This document shows, piece after piece, positions 36,146 to 46,079 of a stretch of DNA of 64,000 bases. Source of the stretch: Sphaerulina vaccinii. Taxonomy: Eukaryota > Ascomycota > Dothideomycetes > Mycosphaerellales > Mycosphaerellaceae. The stretch covers positions 868,001-932,000 of the forward strand of contig JAKUDP010000010.1 in assembly GCA_022570795.1 (NCBI GenBank). Reading direction: 5' to 3'. Each line of letters starts with the position of its first letter. Position 1 is the stretch's first letter. Position numbers and translations under genes: made by a program. The notes under the pieces were generated by a model. It ran no database searches. It saw nothing but the letters and a program-made list of their open reading frames with translations, and was not told the DNA's origin.

Positions 36146-37535
36146 GCGTAGCTCGTTAGAAGCACTAGTCGAAGACTGCTGGTCTGGCTGAAATTGTAAG
36201 GACACTTGGGCACATTGCTATCGTAGGTTCGCTGCGAAGGAACAGGCTCGTCAACAGACATAAGTCTCTTACTTCGCCAGGCATCTCACAACTGGCTGTG
36301 ATGTGTTTACTGGAGTGGTCTCGCAAGATCGAATACGCCGAAACTGCCTTACCGAAGTAAACCCGCTTCACTTCGACTGGAACAGCAACAGCAACGTAAC
36401 AGTCGTCGAACTCCATATCTGGATACCTACCACGCCATTGGCCCAGCGCATATATCTGCGATCGTGCTACGAGACAGGACCGCCAAGTGTCCGAGCATCA
36501 GTCAAACTAGTCCACTTGAAGCGGCGTGCATGGAGGAGGAACATGTCTCGCTCCAGCAGTTACAGGTCTCCGCGTGTGTGGTTGAATGCTTAACGATGAC
36601 CAAGACGCCAGAAGGTCTAAGGAAGGCGGTCCGTTGTTCTATAGGACGAGTGTGACTGGACTGGCGGCTTGTCTGCGACATTCAACACCGTCTAGACATT
36701 GCTTGTACTCTATTTGACGAAGCACTCTCTCCTCGGCGAATTGCACACCACTCCCAGTAGCCACACTAGAAGCTTCCGCAGTGCTGTTCGAACGAGGAAG
36801 AATGGCGAGGAAGTGTGCACAAGCACGACGGAAGCACTCACAGTCACCTAAAGAGTCTGTTCTCGATCAGCCAAGTCATGCGATATCGAGGTACGAGACC
36901 TTAAAAGCGATGTCACGATCGAGTTGTGCATCACGTTATCCTGTGCTACTGCATGTAGGTCCAAACCACGCGATACTCGCATGCCAGAACGACCAATTCA
37001 CCGTCGTGCCTAGCTGTGTTTCACTGTATACTCAAGATATACAAAGAAGTCGTATGCAGATTTCATCCGGGAATTCAAAGGCGTGATACCCGAGACAGTG
37101 ATCGTGAAGCTTCATGTGGTATGTCTGATCTGCGCGATAGGGGCTATTCGCGACATCAAGTATTGACTACGTTGCTATGGCCGGACGACAAATGGCGCAT
37201 CTTGCTATATCGCAGACCACGTTCGGTCTTTGGCGGCTCACAAGCCTTCGCCTGATACCAAAGCAAACCCTTCGGCAGAACATTCCATTGACCATGCTAG
37301 ACCAGAGATCGCGTCCGACAATTGTACCGAATCTGCGAGGGACTCAAGATTGAAATAGCCGGCCTTCCAGCTCGTAATTCCAAGTCAGACCAATTCAGCT
37401 CTGACGACTCAACATCACCACGTGTTCAAGCACAGACCGACATCCCAGTTGTTGTGACCAAAACGTCCAAGAAACAAGACATCTTGACCATCTTGACCAT
37501 CGCCCGACAAGCCACAACCCTCCATCAAGTACACG
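36146..37535. other. intergenic, no gene seen
   Basis: 1.4 kb upstream of the repeat-peptide precursor; short open frames only. It presumably contains that gene's promoter; no TATA box or binding site could be assigned with confidence. Confidence 0.4.
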
Positions 37536-38522
37536 ATGAAGTCAACCACTTTGACCGGCGTCCTCGCTCTTGGAGCTGGAATCGCTCAAGCAGCTCCAGC
37601 TCCTCTCAACGCTGCACGCGATGCTGTCAGCGCCGACAAGCCTTTCAGAGTCCTCGGCACTGTCTCCAATGAAGACGGCTGGACAAAGCAAGTCGGAAGT
37701 TCCGCGTTGCAGAACCATCGGGCTGCAGTGAGGAGGGAAGCCGCATGGCCCCAAGTCAATTGGCAGCAAGCTGTTTGGCCCCAAGCCAATTGGGAGCAAG
37801 TCAGCTGGCCGCAAGTTGGCAAAAGGGATGCATTCAAGCTGGACGATCCTTACGAGCACTTGTTGCCGCAAATCAAGCGTGATCCTCAGACCGGTCAACC
37901 AGCGTGGCTGCAACAATTGACGAAAGACTTCACTTTACACCCAGACTGGCTGCAGAGACTCAAGGATGATTTCTCGAAGCGTGATGCTGAACCAGAGGCC
38001 GAGGCTTGGTTGCAGATGCTTGGGGAAGAACTTTCAAAGAGAGACGCTGAGGCTCAAACCGGTCAACCAGCATGGCTGCAGCAGTTAACGAAGGATTTTA
38101 CCTTACAGCCTAACTGGTTGCAAATCTTGAAGAACGACTTCTCGAAGCGTGATGCTGAGGCCCAGACCGGTCAGCCAGCATGGTTGCAGCAGTTAACGAA
38201 GGACTTCACTCTCCAGCCTAACTGGTTACAAAATCTCAAGAACGACTTCTCGAAGCGTGATGCTGAGGCTCAGACTGGCCAACCCGCATGGCTACAGCAG
38301 CTGACGAAGGACTTTACTTTGCAACCGAACTGGCTGCAAAACTTGAAGAACGACTTCTCGAAGCGTGATGCTGAGGCTGAAGCTCAGACTGGTCAACCAG
38401 CTTGGCTGCAGCAGTTGACGAAGGACTTCACTTTGCAGCCTGACTGGTTGCAGCGACTCAAGGATGATTTCTCGAAGCGTGACGCTGAGGCTGCGGCTAA
38501 GGACTACGATTATCTGGCATGA
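37536..38522 (+). CDS. secreted Kex2-processed repeat-peptide precursor (KEP-like)
   Basis: Single exon of 328 residues. Signal peptide MKSTTLTGVLALGAGIAQA, then a pro-region to about residue 67. Dibasic sites: RR 66-67 and KR at 96-97, 114-115, 148-149, 168-169, 204-205, 240-241, 276-277 and 314-315. Most KR sites are followed by Asp-Ala-Glu-Ala, the pattern trimmed by dipeptidyl aminopeptidase after Kex2 cutting, as in alpha-factor precursors. Released pieces: residues 68-95 (three WPQ repeats), 98-113, then 116-147, a short 150-167, and four of 34-36 residues (170-203, 206-239, 242-275, 278-313). The long ones share TGQPAWLQQLTKDF..P(N/D)WLQ.L..DFS. No cysteines or conserved pheromone core. 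It fits the KEP class (Kex2-processed repeat proteins); no UstY-type modifying enzyme lies nearby, so a cyclic ribosomal peptide is less likely. Function unknown. Confidence 0.85.
   Translation: MKSTTLTGVLALGAGIAQAAPAPLNAARDAVSADKPFRVLGTVSNEDGWTKQVGSSALQNHRAAVRREAAWPQVNWQQAVWPQANWEQVSWPQVGKRDAFKLDDPYEHLLPQIKRDPQTGQPAWLQQLTKDFTLHPDWLQRLKDDFSKRDAEPEAEAWLQMLGEELSKRDAEAQTGQPAWLQQLTKDFTLQPNWLQILKNDFSKRDAEAQTGQPAWLQQLTKDFTLQPNWLQNLKNDFSKRDAEAQTGQPAWLQQLTKDFTLQPNWLQNLKNDFSKRDAEAEAQTGQPAWLQQLTKDFTLQPDWLQRLKDDFSKRDAEAAAKDYDYLA
37740..37820 (+). repeat. ten-residue WPQ tandem repeat
   Basis: Residues 69-95 of the precursor hold WPQ at 71, 81 and 91, an exact 30-base period (WPQVNWQQAV, WPQANWEQVS, WPQVG). 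Lies between an RR and a KR site, so it may be released as a separate tryptophan-rich peptide. Confidence 0.75.
37881..38480 (+). repeat. tandem peptide repeat of about 108 bases
   Basis: Five long units and one half unit, each ending at KR. Units at 38043-38144, 38151-38252 and 38259-38360 differ at very few residues, suggesting recent duplication or gene conversion. Inside each unit the motif PxWLQxLxxDF occurs twice, 14 residues apart (for example W124/W138, F132/F146). Confidence 0.85.
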
Positions 38523-39786
38523 GTAGATTCGAGTTGTTGAGAGAATGGCATGTGTGATGAGGTGAGCCGTGATGGTCGTGTACTTTGGGTATGGCGTTGC
38601 AAGGCGGGAAGTGAGGTTAGTGGAATGAATGCATGACTTGAAGTGGATGTTGGAGATCGATAGCCAGCTATATACAGATCTTCGACACAAGATATGGAAG
38701 GAGTTGTGTCTGTATCCTATACTTACGTGAGTCTTGGCATGAGAACAGCCCAAAGGACATCAAATTCGTTTTGCACGTGCAAAAATAGAGTTATGGTCCC
38801 GGGATCTTGCCACCCAATGGTCGTGTCGCAACTTCACCTCACATTAGCTTGGGGAGACATCCACTCACAAATCATCTCTACGCGCCCACAGATCATCTCC
38901 ATCATCGAAACACTTCTTGTGCCATTTCAGACAATCCATTCGCTGCTCTGCTATCGACAGAGTGGAGATCCTTGACCCTCGCTTTCGAGCTCGGGCAGAG
39001 TCGAGCAGGCAAGATCTGGACCACCGAGCGCTTTTGCACGCTGTCGCGCTGTCAGAACAGCCGGGTCAGTCGGCATGCTCATGAACATCATAAGAACGCA
39101 GCAGGATGAGGTTCTTCTGTGCAGAGCCACAGCTGAACTGCATCCGATGAAAAGTCACGAAGAACAACCAACAAGTACAACCCCCTTCCATGGCGTCTCG
39201 CCATGCTCTAGTGGCTGCCACGAGGCTCACTATTGAACATGTACTCCTTTCTGGACAAGCATCCAATCTGACAAGCGCCTCAAGCGCTTCTAACAAGTCC
39301 AGATGCACACCATGGCAGGATTTGACTTTCAACAGTCCTCGAAGTGTGCGATGTGCACAAAGCTGTAGTGGTCGTTGACGAGTGCGGGCGGCTTGCTCGG
39401 TAGGTGATAGTGCATGCAGGCCCTTGCATATCGCATCGCACTATTTGCTGGGATATATGCACTTCATGGCACTCCCACTTCATGACCTCGTTTGCTCACT
39501 CTTGCTCAGGATTCTCGCCAGATATCATCACTCTGGACGAACGGGACTGGCGACTATGATTGATTACAGCTAGTTCTGAGCCGGACGTATGGGACAGGAT
39601 CTAATGCATTTAGTCCGGTCTTGGTGAACTGGAATTGGACATTGTCAGCTACGAAGACGGAAACGAGTACTTAGCCGGTCTCTAATCACTTCGACTCTAC
39701 GAACTGGTATTCTAGATTGAAACCTGATTCGGCTATACTTCCTGGCGCAATACCCAACACCCAAGATCCAGCCCACACAGTTCAGC
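38523..39786. other. intergenic, no gene seen
   Basis: 3' flank of the peptide precursor and promoter of the ferric-reductase-like gene. No supported gene. Confidence 0.4.
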
Positions 39787-42384
39787 ATGCCTGCTGTAGC
39801 AGAACTACTCGCCAGGCGTGCAGGCCTCACTCTGGACTTCCTACAAGATTCCTCGACATACGCTGATACGCTGCACAAACGAGTGTCTATACCTTGTTGC
39901 AATAGCACAAGTCCAGCAGGCTTGGTGGAAGCTTCCACACGGGACCCATGGGCGCAGTCGGGCAAGTATGCTCTAGGCTGGGTTTACTTCGGCATCATCT
40001 TATTGGTCGCGACTACAATACTTCGATGGTACCACTTCTTCGGCGACAAGGTGCGAATAGCTGCGCACAAAGAAGCGACGGAAGACTTTGCGAAAACCGC
40101 ATCACCAGCCACGGACTATGAGCTATCCGCCTTGGCTACAGATCGGTCACATCATTCAACGCGGAAGTTCTTTCCACAAGAACAGCCAATTCCAAAAGCG
40201 TCGCTACCAGAAGTCGAGCACCACTCCACACCATCTGTGATTAGGAACACCTTGGCTGCCTTTCGATATATCTTCTACCGACCTATACCGAACATTCGAC
40301 TCCACAAACGGCTCAGACCGATTGTCTTTCCTTCGATTGGCGTATGCCTCCTAGTCTTTGCCGCACTGGCTTTCACACTCCTTTACTCCTTCATACCACA
40401 GCCACTCTACTGGGCATCTATACAATTCGGATCTCCGCCACTCGCTATTAGATCTGGCATGATAGCGGTAGCTCTGATGCCTTGGGTCGTGGGTTTGAGC
40501 ATGAAAGCCAACCTGATATCCGTTCTGACTGGAATTGGCCATGAGAGGCTCAATGTGCTACATCGCTGGCTGGCGTATATCTTCCTCGTCCTGAGCATCA
40601 TACACACTGTGCCTTTCTACGTTACTCCTGTCTGGGATGGTGGTATGCAGGAATTTCATGCTTTGCTCAAGGCTCAGCAGTCTGGCGTGTACATTTATGG
40701 CACTGGAATCGCGGCGCTCGTACCCACCGTCTTTCTGTGTGTCCATTCAATGGGACCTCTCCGACGCAAGTTTTATGAGCTGTTTGTTGTCGTCCACGTT
40801 CCAGTCTCGATCGCACTGCTAGGACTACTCTTCTGGCACTGTCATAACTACTTGACATCTTGGCACTATCTGTGGGCAACGACAGCAATTTGGCTTGCAT
40901 CTTATGTCTTCCGGCTTCTGTACCTCAACTGGACGAACCCATTCCGAATATCCTGGGGGATTGGCGAAGAGGCTGCTGTGACTGTCTTGGAAGATAACGC
41001 AGTGAAAGTCACAATACCAACCCAGGTTCGGTGGAAGCCTGGCCAGTACATCTATCTCCGGATGCCAGGTGTGTCGTTCTTCGAGAACCATCCATTCACC
41101 ATCGCCTCGTTGTGCAGTGACGACTATCCTTCTGAGTATGGAGAGCAGTATAGAGACATGGTGGTAGTGTTTCGACCCTTCGGCGGCTTTACGAAGAAGG
41201 TTCTGGACAGTGCATTGGATCATGGCCCATGGTGGACCTATCGAGCATTTATAGATGGTCCGTATGGTGGTATGCGTCGCAGCCCGGACTCCTTCGAACA
41301 TGTCGTCCTTGTCGCGGGTGGCACTGGTATCACGGCGGTCGTGTCTCATCTTCTCGACCTGATCAAACGCATGCGGGATGGCAAGGCTGTGACCAAGTCA
41401 ATACACCTCATCTGGGCACTGAAACGTCCCGAGACGATGGAGTGGTTTAAAGAAGAACTTCGAATATGTCGAGAGTTCGCACCTCCTGATACCGTGAGCT
41501 GTCAGTTCTACATCACAGCCGCGAAACGTCAGCAACAGACTGGTAAATTGGTCAGTGCACAGACACCTGGAAGACCAGTGAGTATGGTGTTCCACGACAA
41601 AGTGAACGATGTTTTCCAGAGTATCGCCAGCAATCGGCACTCCATGAGCTCGAACCCGAACCGCCACTCGACCGCTTCGAACAGATACTCGGCACTAATT
41701 GAAGCCGAAGCTGACGGGAACGTCGAGCGAGAAAAGGAACTTCGAGACGAGAACACAGATCGCTTGCGACCTCTCCCAGAAGCTCACCTAAAGCCCATGA
41801 GAAGTCCATCGCAAAGACATCTGGCAGCTCCTCCATCCCACCTCTCTGGGCTACATCTTCACCCACCAGATGTCGCACATGCGCCATCGCAAGAAACACC
41901 GCATTTGCCACCGCACCCTACACTCCACGAGAAGAGGAGGTCGAAGCAGCTTTTTCTAGACATCACATCTGCGCAGACAGCGCAGGCAACACAAATGCAG
42001 CAAGTTGCTGAGACCAAACAGCAGAACTTCGACTTCGGCTTTCCTTCTACGCCTACCGAGTTCCAGAAGAATCTTATGGTAAGTCATCCGCCTCCTGATG
42101 AGACCTGAAGCACATATTGACTCCACGTGTAGAGATTCGCTTTCATGCCCGCAGCAGTGAAGTCACGCCGCTCAGGTTGGAGTGTCGAATGGGGCCGACC
42201 AGAGCTCCCATACATGCTCAGAGAACTGAGTGAGGAATGGAGTGGTAAGAGAGCTTGTGTGTTTGTCTGTGGACCACCTGGAATGAGGATGGATGTTAGC
42301 GAGACTGTTGCTGGCTTGCAGAAGAAGGTGTTATCTGGAGATGTGAAGGAGATCTATCTGCATACGGAGAATTATGCGCTGTGA
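39787..42384 (+). CDS. ferric reductase-like transmembrane oxidoreductase (FRE/NOX fold)
   Basis: Two exons, 39787-42078 and 42133-42384, giving 847 residues. The membrane part has a helix at about 58-80 and a cluster of six helices in residues about 175-395, with haem-ligand His candidates in LHRWLAYIF, IIHTVPFY, HVPVSIA and FWHCHNY. The cytosolic part shows the FAD site HPFTIASL, the NADPH site VAGGTGITAVVSHLLDL and, in exon 2, the C-terminal CGPPGM motif. This is the FRE family, plasma-membrane enzymes that use cytosolic NADPH to reduce extracellular iron or copper. Unusual: about 170 disordered residues (Ser/Arg/His/Pro-rich) are inserted between the NADPH motif region and the C-terminal motif, a possible regulatory loop. 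Convergent with the Ppo gene, 267 bases between stops. Confidence 0.88.
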
Positions 42385-42651
42385 TGAGGACGCGGATGTA
42401 ACGTGATACCCAAACCTTTTCGTACTGTATCTATTAGCCTGTACATATATGTATATGTAGAATCATGAACGTGACCTGTCCACTTCTGTGGCAGACAAAG
42501 ATGTGAAGTGCGTGCAGTATAGTATAGGTATCATACTATCATTAAGTCCAAGCTATCCGCTACATCCTCGTCCATCGTGATGTTCAGTCTCATACACATT
42601 TCCATCACAGGGTATCACTCGTACAACAAGCAAGTTTCGTCCTATACCACT

Positions 42652-45600
42652 CTACTCATCATACTCCAGAGTGAGCGTAGTAGGAATTGGACTCTCCTTC
42701 GAGGTGTGATCCAAATAAGACTTCATAGGCACACCAGCGACCTCATGCTCTACAACATGGAAGTTGCCACTGCGTCCTGGTGCACGGCGGAGGTTCTTGA
42801 GCTTAAAGACTTCCTTCAATGTAGCCACGAGTGATGGTGCGACAAGACGGGCTCCGAAACAGAAGTGAAGACCATGACCCAGCAGAATGTAGCTGCTCAG
42901 TGGTCTGAAAGGATCCAGCTTCTCTGGTTCAGGGAAAGCGACTGGGTCCATTGAGGCCTTGGATGTAGCAATGAGCACCATCTGCTCAGCCTTGACATGC
43001 TGTGGTCCTCTTTCTCCATCTTGAATGACTACGTCCTTGTTCGCGACGCGCGGAAGTCCTGGCACGACACCTGCATGTCTCATGCCTTCGAAGACGAATC
43101 CTTGGAGCTCTTTGTAGGAAGCCTCGTCGTCTTTGTGAGCTAGCTCGATAATGCGAGTCTTGTATTGCTCGTATTCGGGCTTGAGGAAGAGGTCGATGAG
43201 GAGAGAGGCTTGTTGGGTAATGTTACCAGCCACTGGAGCGCACATCCCAATGCAGTCGCCGACAATGTCTCCGATGGGCAGACCAGTCTTGAGGAGAGCC
43301 TTGTAGATTCTGTCGGCGTCTGGGCCAACCTCATAAGCTGACCCCTTAGCCAACCAGTCCACGATGTGTTCCTTGACTCCTTGTTGTGTCTTCAGATGTG
43401 CCGTCATGATTTCTCGCAGGACTGGAGCTGCCTTCATGGAACCTTCTCTTAACTCCCACTCGTTCTTGGGCAGGATGTTGAAACTCTGATAGATGAACAT
43501 CACCAGGTAGATGTCGAATAGTTGTGGCAAAGAGAGGAGACCCTTTGGATGCTCATCGCTCTTGAGCGGGATGGCGAAGCGTTCTGCGAGCCACAAGATT
43601 GGTGTCACGTTCGTAACGTCCCGGACAATATCGATATATCGGCGAGTGCCAGGGTAGGTGAGAGAGTTCTTCTTGATGAGGGCGGAGACGTTTGTGCTGA
43701 AGAACTTCATGACGTTCTTCTCGAAGCCCTCTTCGAAGAAGATCTTGTGGAGGACCTGAAGTTGATTAGCATAAAATGTCTCTTCTTGCACTCATGGCCA
43801 CTTACATTCGATCGAGCGTCGTGTTTCTTCTGTTCATCCCAGCCAAGCATGAACTCATGACCATCTGTGCAGACCTTCACTGCTGCTTGGTACATTGTGC
43901 GGAATGTCGCTCGATCCTCAAAGATCTTCTTGCACGCTTCCTGGGTGTGTACGGCAACAATGGGCTTCGTCGTCGGACGCTTGAGATCGTACTGCTTGAC
44001 CACGCCGTTGCCTTCCAGGATCTTCTTCACGGCCTTCGGCGTGTAGAAAGGTAGCAAAGCATAGGCTGAAGTACCGGTAAAACTGTCAGGAAGTCCAGTG
44101 AAGAGCAGCTTAGGAAGCATGCCTCCATATGCACCTGGTGCCACGATGCCAATCTTGCCAAGTCCCCAGTGCGTCAATGTAGAGCTGTTCAAGTCGTAAG
44201 AGAGGAAGCGGTCGCCACGAACAAGCGCAACAGCATCATTCAATATACCTCGTCCAGTAGTCTGACCAGGGCAGACACCGCTACCGGGCATGGCTGGCTT
44301 AGTACACTCAGCCATAAGCCCTGGGTACAGCTCCAAGTTGTCGATGTGGCCGTACAAAAGCTCCGCTGCTCTTGCAGTCTTCGGGTCTTCGTTCCAGTCT
44401 CTGAAGCTAGCGTAGGGCTTCAGGTTGAGGTATCGACGGAATTCATTCATCGTGCAGACATTGAAGCAGTTTCTTGCTTGCAATTGCCCCATCACATCGA
44501 CGATCTTCAAGCTTGCCGGTGTACCATGAGCTCCGAAAGCGTGGGCGGGCTCTTCAACACAGTCGAGAAGAATCTTGGCCAAGTCGGCATCGTTGAAGCT
44601 GCCATCAGGGTTTCTCTCCAGACCTCCGAACGTCCACTTGGGAGGTGGCGTGTTCTTCAGTTTGTGTCCCTCCGCGTACATTACTTTCATGAAGTGCTTC
44701 TCATTGAGCTCTGTCAGATCCCCAAGTTCTGGGATATTGCTTCTGATGATATCCTCCATCCATTTACCATCTGCAGCGGAGAGTGCCGCATGCCAGTGGT
44801 AGAGGACAGCAAATTCGACCGAGACGACATTTCCTGTACCTCGTTCGACACGATTGCCTCCAGCTTTGATTTCGCCACCGAGGTCAAGCGACCAGGTGGA
44901 ATTCGCTCGAGGAGTGTTCAAGATGGCTGCGACGTAATCCTTGAGCACAACAGTGGCGAAGAAACCAACGTTGATATTCCGAGCAATCTGGAAGAGGTCC
45001 TCATCTTGCCTAAGGTGATATCAGTTGCCAAGGTCCATGTTCTGGATTCGCATATCAGATTCACTTACCACTTCTGTGATCCCGGCTGATCGCCCTCAGT
45101 CTTCAATTTGTCCCACGGGCCATACTTTCCCTCCTCGTTGATGGACAACAGGTCTCCGACGATCACATTGTGATTTCTCGAGAACATGACCAAGAGCGCT
45201 ACCACACCTGGAGGCATCATAGCAATTCGTTCCGAGGCATAGGAATCCTTATATATGAGTCCATTGTGATAAGTTCGGACCCTCTTCTGCTCTTCACCAG
45301 TGTTGCCATAAAGTGTGGACAAATCGACATAACTCGATGTTTCGTTGATCCATTGATCTGTGCCTCTTCGGGTCTGGAAGCACTCATGAATCACAATCGT
45401 TGCGAAAGAGAAGAATAGTCTGTTGAGTCCAGAGGGATGTTCGCGAAACTTCGCCGGATCTTCAGGACGTTTGAGTAGCTGCTCGAAGACAAGCTCAGGG
45501 TCTGGCAAGTTCGGTCCCTTCGGTCTGAGTGGAGGGACTGTTCTCGAATATGGTGTGCCTGCTTTGCCCATCTCGGGAAGATGAGGATTGTTGTTGCCTG

Positions 45601-46079
45601 TAATTCCAAAGTCAATGGTGATCCGAAAGTGTAGGATATGGTTGCGAAAGGGTCCGTTACCTCCGTCGTGTCGACGATATCGCGAAGTTGGTCCTGCCAT
45701 TGTTGTGGCGGGGTGCGGTAGATCATGCCACAGCCTACAGAGTCAGTATCATTCCTGAACGCTCTTTATACGTGTTACATTACATCTTGATGAATGCATT
45801 ACTTGTCGCCGAAGACAGCCCACTGTTCAGTGGCAGACCTTGCAACATAGCAACTCCATTTTCCAGCATCAGATCCTTATCGTCCAAAGGCTCTCCGGAA
45901 GCGAGACTTGTGAGTCCTTGTCCAAGTGTGTGCGCTGTCTTCATGTTCATGTGTGTAAGATCGTGCATAACTGACGTCTTCTCCTTCGTTCCGTTGATCT
46001 CTTTGTCCGACCTGCCATCTGGAGCACTCGCAGGCTTTCGCCTGATCGTTCCGATCAGTGTAGTAATCTTGCCTGGCAT
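42652..46079 (-). CDS. ppo: psi-producing fatty-acid oxygenase (haem dioxygenase-P450 fusion)
   Basis: Five exons: 46079-45784, 45734-45661, 45597-45069, 45009-43806 and 43755-42652, giving about 1068 residues. The N-terminal part is an animal-haem-peroxidase/cyclooxygenase-like dioxygenase domain with the catalytic segment YHWH (about 370-373: radical Tyr and proximal haem His; the usual form is YRWH). The C-terminal part is a P450-like hydroperoxide isomerase with GHGLHFCFG and its haem-thiolate Cys at about 1000, so the second activity may be intact, unlike PpoC types that lack it. Products would be hydroxylated linoleic/oleic acids (psi factors) that balance sexual and asexual sporulation. 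The intron 45660-45598 is 63 bases and in frame, so only its GTAACG..CAG ends and homology-like gap (HDGG to NNNPHLP) reveal it. Confidence 0.92.

Noticed and set aside
37536..38522. Dikaritin-type (UstA-like) cyclic peptide precursor
   Set aside because: KR-separated repeats fit, but the cores lack the usual Tyr and no DUF3328/UstY gene or tyrosinase is visible in the window.
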